From assembly GCA_903823545.1 (NCBI GenBank), contig CAIJTL010000013.1, positions 1-7,181 on the forward strand: a DNA stretch of 7,181 nt, in the 5' to 3' direction. How positions within the stretch are numbered: the first letter of the stretch is position 1; every line of letters starts with the position of its first letter. Below, piece by piece: positions 1-6,218 of the stretch. The DNA is from an uncultured Planctomycetaceae bacterium. Lineage in GTDB: Bacteria > Planctomycetota > Planctomycetia > Planctomycetales > Planctomycetaceae. The translations under genes were made by a program, and so were the position numbers. The notes below the pieces were generated by a model. It was given only the letters and a program-made list of their open reading frames with translations, ran no database searches and was not told the origin of the DNA.

Positions 1-29
1 AAAGACGACTTTGCCAGACTTCAACGTCA
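1..29. repeat. 29-bp direct repeat shared with the palindromic element
   Basis: Positions 1-29 are identical to 356-384, which is the right half of the palindromic element. After position 29 the copies diverge (caaccgactg versus aagtgagtgc), though a loose resemblance to the element's end persists. This is probably the right-hand part of a second, more degraded copy whose remainder lies left of the window. Alternatively, the 298-400 copy may carry captured propeller-gene sequence, because 1-29 also reads in frame with the pseudogene. Confidence 0.65.
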
Positions 30-297
30 CAACCGACTGCCTGCCGTAAGCCAGGTCGAGCGACGATGCCGATGCTTTCCACTTCTCTTTGCCAGTAGCC
101 TTATCGAGAGCGCGGATGGACTGACTCTCTTCCGGCGAATTCACAATTCGCCAGGTCTTTGAACAGCACGAGACTCGCCCCGGAGCCCGAGCGTCCATTG
201 CTCGACTCTTTGTCGACGTTCGTTTGCCAAAGTTGTTGGCCCTCCAAATCAAACGCCACAACGCCGCTCTTGCCGAAGAAGCAATAGACCGGCTCGT

Positions 298-400
298 CCA
301 ATGGTACTCACTTTGCCGCCTTTCGCTCCGCGAAAGGAAGTTCTTTCGCGGAGCGAAAGACGACTTTGCCAGACTTCAACGTCAAAGTGAGTGCCATTGG
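298..400. repeat. Palindromic REP/MITE-like element
   Basis: The two ends form an inverted repeat: ccaatggtactcactttg (298-315) against caaagtgagtgccattgg (383-400), 17 of 18 positions complementary. Inside is a second, perfect inverted repeat: CTTTCGCTCCGCGAAAG (320-336) and its reverse complement (343-359), separated by GAAGTT. Each arm of that inner repeat can also fold on itself (CTTTCGC-TCC-GCGAAAG). There is no coding capacity. I recall CTTTCGCTCCGCGAAAG-type palindromes as dispersed repeats in planctomycete genomes, but cannot verify that here. The element sits inside the PQQ-propeller remnant; reading resumes on the far side in a different frame, as expected for an insertion. No clear target duplication is visible. 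Confidence 0.75.
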
Positions 401-453
401 GCTAGCACCTTGCCGCTGACGAAATCCAGAACGTGAAAATGCAATTCAATCAG

Positions 454-544
454 GCGTCATCACAATAGCGCCGCACGGCTAACGCCATCCCTGTGCGAGT
501 GCGCAAAACCTGCACACACATACACATTTTGTAAACAAGTTCTG
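454..544. other. Intergenic region downstream of the DUF1559 gene
   Basis: No gene is seen between the propeller remnant and the DUF1559 stop codon. On the minus strand a six-pair stem with one G-U pair (GTGTGC/GCGCAC) can form shortly after the stop codon, but it has no T-run, so I do not call it a terminator. Confidence 0.4.
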
Positions 545-1552
545 TTAGAATTCTCCAAGGACTTGGCCGTCAGCGATATAACCAAGACGAGTTCGAGTTG
601 TGCCACTGATGGTTTGGTTGATGAAACGAACCGAACCGTCAGCCATTGCCGCATGCATGCCACCAGCGTGCGTGCTTCCTGGGGTTCCCCATTCACCCAA
701 TGTGCCCACTGGATTTTTGACACTCCAGGGCGTCCCCGGTCCCCAGCCACAGCAGTCCCAATCGTTGATTCTGCGCTGTCCATTGAGCGTGGCAAACATG
801 ATCCCATTGCCAACGTGTTGACCACAGGCCCAAGACTGCGTAACGCCGTCATACACATTCAACGTTGTCTCGGCGAATGCAACGGTGTTGCTTGAACCGT
901 CTTTGAGGTCTCGCATGCTTGAATTGGAACTGGCTCCGAACATCGCACGCGTTGTGGTTCCTTCATTGGACCAAAGACCGTATGGCTGCCCTGTGGCCAC
1001 ACTAAAGCCGTACGTCGTTTTGTACGAAGCCACACCGGCCACACAACCATAGGTGCCATCAAATCCCGGATAGGTGTCCCTTCCGTTGTCGCTAGGGCAA
1101 ATAAGGCCCTCCAGTCTCTTGTTTGAGGCCGCTCCATTGGCCGCAGTCGGACCACCTTTCGCAAGTGGGACGGCGCTTCCGGCCACCCAACGGCCCATTG
1201 CAGCACCGATGTCTAGGGTCTTATATAGGGGCGCCTGATCAAGGTACGGCAATAACATTACCCAGCCGGTCTGATTTTTGATCGCGGGGATGCCCGTACC
1301 ACTCATTGTTCCGACAGAGTCAGTGGCGTAGGGAAATACCTTAGCCGCATCATGATAGTTTTGGATTGCCAGTCCGATCTGCTTTAGGCTGTTCTTACAC
1401 TGGGAGCGACGGGCTGCTTCTCGCGCTTGCTGCACGGCTGGCAGCAACAGAGCAATGAGGATCGCAATGATTGCTATCACAACCAACAATTCAATCAGCG
1501 TAAATGCTTTGAGCCTACGGCAGGCTCTGTACTTAGTATTGTGAATCTTCAT
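545..1552 (-). CDS. DUF1559 domain-containing pseudopilin-like protein
   Basis: This 335-aa protein has a type IV prepilin-like N-terminus. A basic leader (RACRRLK) is followed by [21 protein letters not shown], with cleavage expected before Phe17, then Glu at +5 and one hydrophobic helix to about residue 38. [20 protein letters not shown] follows, the family hallmark. An ICPSD motif lies near residue 150. The C-terminus carries H-X9-DG (His295, Asp305-Gly306) and ends in LGEF, as in full-length DUF1559 (SBP_bac_10) proteins of about 300-350 aa. Residue -1 is Ala rather than the usual Gly. ATG at 1552 is chosen because AAGGAGG (1560-1566) lies 7 bases upstream; a TTG codon directly before it is possible but worse placed. 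Family members are exported by a type II secretion or pilin-like route. The precise function is unknown. The lipoprotein gene lies 76 bp upstream on the same strand. Confidence 0.95.
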   Translation of the reverse strand: MKIHNTKYRACRRLKAFTLIELLVVIAIIAILIALLLPAVQQAREAARRSQCKNSLKQIGLAIQNYHDAAKVFPYATDSVGTMSGTGIPAIKNQTGWVMLLPYLDQAPLYKTLDIGAAMGRWVAGSAVPLAKGGPTAANGAASNKRLEGLICPSDNGRDTYPGFDGTYGCVAGVASYKTTYGFSVATGQPYGLWSNEGTTTRAMFGASSNSSMRDLKDGSSNTVAFAETTLNVYDGVTQSWACGQHVGNGIMFATLNGQRRINDWDCCGWGPGTPWSVKNPVGTLGEWGTPGSTHAGGMHAAMADGSVRFINQTISGTTRTRLGYIADGQVLGEF

Positions 1553-1559
1553 CAATCAA

Positions 1560-1566
1560 CCTCCTT
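1560..1566 (-). promoter_or_regulatory. Strong ribosome-binding site of the DUF1559 gene
   Basis: The minus strand reads AAGGAGG, then TTGATTG, then ATG: a perfect anti-16S complement at 7-base spacing. It decides the start at 1552. The two other intact genes in the window have no such motif. Confidence 0.85.
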
Positions 1567-1591
1567 AAGAAAGGAATAAAAGAAAATAGCC

Positions 1592-1630
1592 AAAAAAGAA
1601 TGCCAGTGATTTGCTGACACTGTCATTCTT
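1592..1630 (-). terminator. Terminator-like hairpin between the lipoprotein and DUF1559 genes
   Basis: On the minus strand AAGAATG-A-CAGTG, a 9-nt loop (TCAGCAAAT), then CACTG-G-CATTCTT form a 7 + 5 bp stem with one A/G mismatch, followed by a run of T ending at 1592. The stem starts inside the TAA stop codon (1629-1631) of the lipoprotein gene. It looks like a weak rho-independent terminator or attenuator. The stem is AT-rich, so termination may be partial, allowing readthrough into the DUF1559 gene, whose ribosome-binding site begins about 26 bases beyond. Confidence 0.6.
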
Positions 1631-2156
1631 ACTTGACGCCGTCGATGTTGAATTCCAGGGTAGAAGTTCCACTGGCAGGAATCTCCGTCAGGTTGTGAGG
1701 CCCCACATTTTGCATGTCGCTCCATCTGGCAGCGATCGTTTGCTTGGCGTTGACCATTGTCGGGGAATCTTTTTCTCCCAACGTACTGCCATCTGGTTTG
1801 AGCCATTTCGAAAAGGTGACCTGGTAAGCTCCAACCGGGATCCCTTCTTTGCTCGATGAATGAATGACTTTGAACTTCCCCTCACTATCACAAAGAGCCC
1901 AACATCCACCGACCCCTTTTGTGTCCCCGGCCGGGCTGAAGAACAGACGCACCCCATCTCCTGGCTTGCCATTAACTTTGACAACCCCAGACACAGAGAC
2001 CAGCTTTTCCTCTGGGGGAGTCGGCTCACCACCGCAACCAGTCATCAAGAAAACCAAGAACAACAGGGCCGAAAAATCTAGGTAAGAAATCCATCTGGAA
2101 TGGCTTGATTGCGTAGAAATCAACATTGTCAACTTTCTAATTCGAGGCTGTTTCAT
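1629..2156 (-). CDS. Lipoprotein with carboxypeptidase-regulatory-like (transthyretin-like) domain
   Basis: This 175-aa protein has an N-terminal hydrophobic stretch (FSALLFLVFLMTG) ending in a lipobox-like LMTG-C with Cys at residue 41, followed by GGEPTPPEE, a typical flexible linker. Residues about 53-170 start with VSVSGVVKVNGKPGDGVRLF, the first strands of a small beta-sandwich as in carboxypeptidase regulatory-like domains. Similar small lipoproteins are common in planctomycetes, often next to DUF1559 genes (from memory). The likely location is membrane-anchored and facing the periplasm; the function is unknown. The start is uncertain: ATG at 2156 has no clear ribosome-binding site. ATG at 2126 gives a shorter signal peptide (Cys31), and an upstream TTG at 2189 adds 11 non-signal-like residues. 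Met at lipobox -3 is less usual. Confidence 0.85.
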   Translation of the reverse strand: MKQPRIRKLTMLISTQSSHSRWISYLDFSALLFLVFLMTGCGGEPTPPEEKLVSVSGVVKVNGKPGDGVRLFFSPAGDTKGVGGCWALCDSEGKFKVIHSSSKEGIPVGAYQVTFSKWLKPDGSTLGEKDSPTMVNAKQTIAARWSDMQNVGPHNLTEIPASGTSTLEFNIDGVK

Positions 2157-2471
2157 GCCGTGAGTTTGGTGGAGCGAATCGCGCGCCAATAGCAGTTGTC
2201 GTGAAATCTACGGGCTTTCCGTTCGCCAACTTTCGTTAAGTGCGGCAACGACAGGCATTTCTTGCGTTCGGAACGTGCAAACTGTGGTTGGCCACAAGAG
2301 TCTTCAACCGCATTACGAAGAGCGTAAAGGAAGCACTGGGCTTTTTTGTGAAGGCAGATGGAGTGGTAAGGCAGATGGTGCGAAGAGGCTAATAATGCGA
2401 GTTGTACGATACAAGGATAAAATCGAACCCTTCCCATTGCCGGTTCAGCAATTCTGCCGACCGCATCGAGA
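2157..2471. other. 315-bp intergenic region without a supported gene
   Basis: The region lies between the stop of the TPR/ASPIC gene and the lipoprotein start. Open frames here lack recognisable protein features. The region holds an 11-bp direct repeat (2351-2361 and 2368-2378) and a small palindrome, ttgta-cga-tacaa, near 2402-2414. It presumably contains the promoter for the lipoprotein gene, but no clear -35/-10 pair could be picked. Confidence 0.5.
2351..2378. repeat. Pair of 11-bp direct repeats, possible regulator site
   Basis: AAGGCAGATGG occurs at 2351-2361 and again at 2368-2378, start-to-start distance 17 bp. It lies about 200 bp upstream of the lipoprotein start. Two direct half-sites could be a binding site for a regulator, but spacing and context alone do not establish this. 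Confidence 0.35.
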
Positions 2472-5411
2472 TCATCTACGTAAGAGTTGCAGTTCTTCGT
2501 GGCCTTCAATCGCCACGTAATCCTCGTCGGCACTGACATGATTCCATCGAGTGATGACTCCCGAGGGCCAACGAATTTCGAGACTCTCGACATGATCCAT
2601 TAGACCGAGTCCAATTTCGATGACACGTTCATTAGACGCTTGATATCCATCGCCCGCAGTCAACTGAATCGTTCTCTCACTACCCGGCGCAATCAGCACC
2701 TTGACCTTGGCACCGATCGCATCCCGACTGCTGAGAGTGCCGATCAGCCTTAAGCGAAGCGAATGATGTTTTGTGTTCGAGCGATTAGTGGCCAGAACAA
2801 TAGAACTCTCAAGGTCCGTCGATACAAAGTCCCTAAGACCGTCTCGATTCCAATCAACAAGCGCCAAACTTCGACCGAGTCGAGGTTCGCCAAATAATCG
2901 GCCCACATTCTCGGACTGCAATTCTTGAAACCGTCCGTCGGATTGTCCCTGAAAGAATTGGGGCTTCATTCGGTATGACGTATTTTGAAAGTCGTCGATG
3001 TGCCCGTTCACAACCACCAAGTCGGACCAACCATCACAATCGGCATCTAGAAACTGAGTGCCAAAACCAAGGGGTTCAAAGCTCGGAGCGCGCAGGTCGG
3101 CTGATTGGGTCGCATCAACGTAGAAACCACCAGGACTTGACTGATAGAGCGTGTTGGACTCCTTCGCAAAGTTTGTTACGAAGAGGTCTGGTAGATGGTC
3201 TCGATTGATGTCGGCGCAGGCGACTCCCATACAGGCCTGCGCTAGTCCATTCAAATCGAGAGCCACACCTCGAAGATGAGCCTCATCATGGAATCGCAGC
3301 GGCTGACTTGGCTCATTGATTAATAGATAATTCGCCGTCTGATCGTTCGCGATAAACACGTCCAGCCGATTGTCCTCGTTGAAATCGGCAACGATTATTC
3401 CCAACCCCATTCCCTGCGGAAGATCCAATCCTGCTTCCGCTTGTTGTTGTTGGAAACGGCCGTCGCCGAGATTGATCGCCACGGTGTCGAGAGCCGGGTC
3501 GAAGACCGTTGGACGACAGACGGTCGGATGACCATTTTGATCTACGCAAGTTCGAGTGAGAAATTCCTTGCCTTGGAGGTAATTCACATCAAATAGTTCG
3601 GGGAAACCATCGCCGTTGAGATCGGCCATCGCACAACTTGCAGTCCAGAGATCCTGCTTCAGCCCTGCATCAGTCGTGACATCCGAAAAAGTACCGTCGC
3701 CGAGATTGCGATACAGGCGATTGCGTCCGATGTTGGCGACGTAAAGGTCTGGGAAGCCATCGTTGTCAAAATCCCCAGCGGCGACTCCTTGAGAATATGA
3801 CGTTTCGTGAATCTCCGCCTCCCGTGAAACCAACTCAAACCGTTCGCCGAAACGATTGCGATACAATGCATCGGATGGCCCATCGGAGCTTTCGAGCGGC
3901 AGTGGCTTGCCTTGAGGAAAATACAAATCCGGCCAGCCGTCGCGGTCATAGTCGAGAACCGCGACGCCGGCTCCCATCGATTCGTAGATTCGCCTTCCGG
4001 ACTCAGAGGTGAACGAATTCACAAAGCGAAAATCTAAGCCGACGGATTCTGCCATATCCTCGAAATGGATTTTGGATTCTGCGGGGAGAGCCAGACGACG
4101 ATCATATTCAGAATTTTGAAAGAGACTGCGTTCCGGAAGAGGGAACCGATCCCAGTCTGCGCCCTCGCCGGGGAGCTTCGTTTTCGTCCGGGGTAGGTCG
4201 GGTCGCAGCAGAGTAGCCAGGCGATCTCTGCGTTCGGCAGCTTCTACGCTTCGCGAAAACGATTGTGTCTCGATCAAACTCCATCCCCACGCTTCCCACA
4301 ACTGCCCCGCCGCCTCCAAGTCATCAATTAGGGGGCCGATCCACTGCTGGGCGTGTACCTCTTTCATGCGCGAAGTGAGATCGAGAATTCGTTGGAGCAA
4401 TCGGCCTCGTTCTGTCCACTCGCTGCCGAGTTCCCTTTCTCCGAGCGTTGTCAGGATCTGGCCCAATGGGACCGTCGCAGAGAGTAGTTCTGGCTCCAGA
4501 ACTACCGCCTCGTGAAAACAACGGACCGCTGATCTAAGTTCACCGCGCTGACGCAACCATTTCGCTCGGGCTAGCCAAATTCGGGAATCAACTTCTGCGC
4601 TTCTCGGAAGTTGCTCATGCCAGTCCGTGAATCGTTTCGATTCGGAATCGGCATAGAGTTCTCCAAGAAAACCCTGAGCTTCCATGTCCTCGGGATTCGC
4701 CGCAATGACCTCAACTAAACACGCTTCCGCTTTTTGCAGATCATTCAATCCCAAAGCATTGAGAGCTGAGGCCAACAACGGCGACTTCTCGGCAGTGTCA
4801 ACCTGCAACATCGCCTCAATGTGTTTTGGGTCAGAGATGAAGGCGTTCTGCGAGGTCAAGAGAAGCAAATCGTTGTGAGTGAATGATTCTCTCCGTACCA
4901 ACTCAAGAAGATTGTGTTGAGCGTCTCGCAAGTGACCGGTGACCGCGTGGATCTGCGCAAGCAACCGATAGGGAGCAGGGGACAGTGTCTTAGAGTCCGC
5001 CGCGCAACGCAGAAACGCCGTCGCCAGTCGAACGCGATTCTGCCTCATCAGTTCACTGCCGATTTGCACTGCAAACTTCTGGGCAGAGTCGGGCTGGTAG
5101 CGACTCCACTCGTTCAGAGCTGCGACCGCCCGATCCGAATGGCCACCAAGATATGCAGACTCCGTCAACAACCACCAAGCGGACGCAGATTCCGGCGACT
5201 GCTTGACGGCTCGCTCAGCGAATTCAACCGCTTGAGCAAAACGACCTCTTGCCAAAGCAGACTTTCCTTGGCGAACCAAATCGTTTGTGGACGTTGCAGT
5301 CGGTATCAAGAACCAAAGCACAATGCCAACGATGCCGCCGACAATTACTAAATGTAACGGTTTCATTGGTAACTTTGATACGACCAACAGCAAGCTCTTT
5401 GGGTACCTCAT
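2472..5411 (-). CDS. Membrane-anchored TPR, VCBS/FG-GAP repeat and ASPIC/UnbV protein
   Basis: This 979-aa protein has three parts. A hydrophobic segment at residues 18-37 (PLHLVIVGGIVGIVLWFLIP) is a signal anchor. Residues about 42-400 are alpha-helical TPR-like repeats, e.g. GRFAQAVEFAERAVKQSPES and ELRSAVRCFHEAVVLEPELL. Residues about 450-870 are FG-GAP/VCBS propeller repeats with seven calcium-loop-like motifs: DYDRDGWPD (487), DFDNDGFPD (547), DLNGDGFPE (597), DFNEDNRLD (676), DINRDHLPD (734), DADCDGWSD (789) and DWNRDGLRD (853). Cys622 and Cys632 lie in the insert typical of this family. Residues about 883-970 are an ASPIC/UnbV domain (RDAIGAKVKV, TAGDGYQASNER, LEIRWPSG). This is the CRTAC1-like bacterial family, probably an extracytoplasmic binding or adhesion protein; the ligand is unknown. 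ATG at 5366 is an alternative start placing the anchor at the very N-terminus; neither start has a clear ribosome-binding site. Confidence 0.93.
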   Translation of the reverse strand: MRYPKSLLLVVSKLPMKPLHLVIVGGIVGIVLWFLIPTATSTNDLVRQGKSALARGRFAQAVEFAERAVKQSPESASAWWLLTESAYLGGHSDRAVAALNEWSRYQPDSAQKFAVQIGSELMRQNRVRLATAFLRCAADSKTLSPAPYRLLAQIHAVTGHLRDAQHNLLELVRRESFTHNDLLLLTSQNAFISDPKHIEAMLQVDTAEKSPLLASALNALGLNDLQKAEACLVEVIAANPEDMEAQGFLGELYADSESKRFTDWHEQLPRSAEVDSRIWLARAKWLRQRGELRSAVRCFHEAVVLEPELLSATVPLGQILTTLGERELGSEWTERGRLLQRILDLTSRMKEVHAQQWIGPLIDDLEAAGQLWEAWGWSLIETQSFSRSVEAAERRDRLATLLRPDLPRTKTKLPGEGADWDRFPLPERSLFQNSEYDRRLALPAESKIHFEDMAESVGLDFRFVNSFTSESGRRIYESMGAGVAVLDYDRDGWPDLYFPQGKPLPLESSDGPSDALYRNRFGERFELVSREAEIHETSYSQGVAAGDFDNDGFPDLYVANIGRNRLYRNLGDGTFSDVTTDAGLKQDLWTASCAMADLNGDGFPELFDVNYLQGKEFLTRTCVDQNGHPTVCRPTVFDPALDTVAINLGDGRFQQQQAEAGLDLPQGMGLGIIVADFNEDNRLDVFIANDQTANYLLINEPSQPLRFHDEAHLRGVALDLNGLAQACMGVACADINRDHLPDLFVTNFAKESNTLYQSSPGGFYVDATQSADLRAPSFEPLGFGTQFLDADCDGWSDLVVVNGHIDDFQNTSYRMKPQFFQGQSDGRFQELQSENVGRLFGEPRLGRSLALVDWNRDGLRDFVSTDLESSIVLATNRSNTKHHSLRLRLIGTLSSRDAIGAKVKVLIAPGSERTIQLTAGDGYQASNERVIEIGLGLMDHVESLEIRWPSGVITRWNHVSADEDYVAIEGHEELQLLRR

Positions 5412-5521
5412 GTAGCCAATTTAGGCCAACTCTTCCAACAATCACAACTGTCGAAAGCAAGAAGAGGATGCGGCTATTTGATTCAATCTGCTATACCCAA
5501 GAAACTGCGTGGCGATTGAGG

Positions 5522-5537
5522 GCAATCTACAGATTGC
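5522..5537. promoter_or_regulatory. Perfect 16-bp operator-like palindrome
   Basis: GCAATCT-AC-AGATTGC is a perfect 7-bp inverted repeat around a 2-bp centre, about 110 bp upstream of the TPR/ASPIC start. The tight symmetry and short centre suit a dimeric regulator's site better than an RNA hairpin. It could also be part of a dispersed palindromic repeat together with the neighbouring hairpin. Confidence 0.4.
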
Positions 5538-5548
5538 AACCGCAAAGG

Positions 5549-5567
5549 CGACTTTCTCGAAAAGTCG
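5549..5567. repeat. Short inverted repeat (hairpin) 11 bp from the palindrome
   Basis: CGACTTT-CTCGA-AAAGTCG forms a perfect 7-bp stem with a 5-nt loop. There is no adjacent T-run, so it is not a typical terminator. Its proximity to the 5522-5537 palindrome suggests the two may belong to one REP-like element. Confidence 0.4.
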
Positions 5568-5666
5568 TGTTCATCAAATGTTGAAATTTGAGCGACATCC
5601 AGTCCTGTTTTGAAATCTGCCGAACGCACGACAAAGATGGTAGTCGTATCAATTTCAGGGAAGAGT

Positions 5667-6218
5667 TCAATGACGGAACCGTCGAGTGACAGCGCAAGCT
5701 AATTTCTTGAAGATGCAAGGCCTGTTCAGCACGAGGCTGGGTTTGAGGGCGTTTTCTCGGCAGAGATTGGGTGTTGATTGTTTCAAGCGGCGTGAGAGGT
5801 TGAGGGCCATGCCGCGAATGGTGGGCAAGACGTGGCGGGTGCGGTTGGCGTCGTCAGCCGAGGCTGACGTCCAAGACGGGGCAGCCGCGGTACTCGATGT
5901 GCCAGCGGCCGCACGAGTGGTCCAGCAGCAGCTCGGCATTCGCGGTCGTGCGTGAGAGACTGGTGATCGCGTAGGTTGTGCTTTCGCGAGTCGTGCCGTT
6001 GGCCAACTGGGTGTGACGCTTCAGGCGGATCAACTTCTGGGCACCGGGCCAGTCGAGATAGCCCTCGTCGATCGTTGCAGTCTTCGTGGTGACGGTGCGG
6101 ATTTGCACGCGACCGCGACTCTTCTCGATCGTCGTCGCGGTTTGGTGTTGAGCGAGCGTTTGCTCAACTTGGTAGGGGGAACCGCCGAGTGCGGATGGTC
6201 TGTGGATGTTGCTCCTTC
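5667..6218 (-). pseudogene. ISAs1-like (IS4-type DDE) transposase, 5'-truncated and frameshifted
   Basis: The minus strand from about 6180 reads PYQVEQTLAQHQTATTIEKS and continues through YLDWPGAQKLIRLKR, YAITSLSRTTANAELLLDHS and CGRWHIE. These match the second half of ISAs1-family transposases, including the YLDWPG and HW-x-IE signatures; Glu of WHIE is the expected third catalytic residue. At about 5860-5867 the frame shifts by one base (GGC-T-GACGACGCC) into the frame giving ADDANRTRH, equivalent to the conserved GEDANR-R segment, and this ends at TGA 5667-5669. About 180 residues remain of an expected roughly 370, so the N-terminal half with the two Asp residues is missing. The frame stays open back to the left end of the IS256-like element at 6219. 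Residues upstream of about 6180 are not clearly homologous. Confidence 0.8.

Larger units (their letters stand above)
1..453 (-). pseudogene. PQQ-type beta-propeller protein remnant, interrupted and frameshifted, runs off the left edge
   Basis: Three minus-strand segments read like consecutive parts of one PQQ-like (BamB-type) beta-propeller. The first, about 453-401, gives LHFHVLDFVSGKVLA, resembling an early blade strand. The second, 307 to about 150, gives PVYCFFGKSGVVAFDLEG and a QQLWQTNV strand. The third, 144-1, gives IRALDKATGKEKWKA, a typical A-D-x-x-T-G-K-x-x-W blade signature, and stays open to position 1. A palindromic element at 298-400 separates the first two and brings stops. 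The second and third are offset by one base near 145-149, where ATT (frame kept) appears as AATT. Intact relatives are exported proteins of unclear substrate, often called outer membrane assembly factor-like. No start or signal peptide is visible, so the 5' end is also lost. The family call is confident for the second and third parts and weaker for the first. Confidence 0.7.
5412..5666. other. Intergenic region upstream of the TPR/ASPIC gene
   Basis: This stretch separates the TPR/ASPIC gene start from the transposase remnant. No convincing coding frame is present. It holds two inverted repeats (5522-5537 and 5549-5567) and presumably the promoter of the TPR/ASPIC gene, though no confident -35/-10 pair is visible. 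Confidence 0.5.

Noticed and set aside
224..436. A 70-aa plus-strand open frame spanning the palindromic element
   Set aside because: It is a chance translation through the palindrome (LSLRERKFFRGAKDD), antisense to the propeller remnant.
1552..1806. An 84-aa minus-strand open frame ending at the DUF1559 start
   Set aside because: It overlaps the lipoprotein gene in a different frame and shows no features; the lipoprotein frame has a signal peptide and a recognisable domain.
2153..2593. A 146-aa minus-strand open frame over the 2157-2471 gap
   Set aside because: Its first part overlaps the end of the TPR/ASPIC gene in another frame. The rest has no signal, domain or repeat and no convincing ribosome-binding site.
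4914..5351. A 145-aa plus-strand open frame
   Set aside because: It lies wholly antisense to the TPR region of the large protein and is rich in Arg, Ser and Gln with no recognisable motif.
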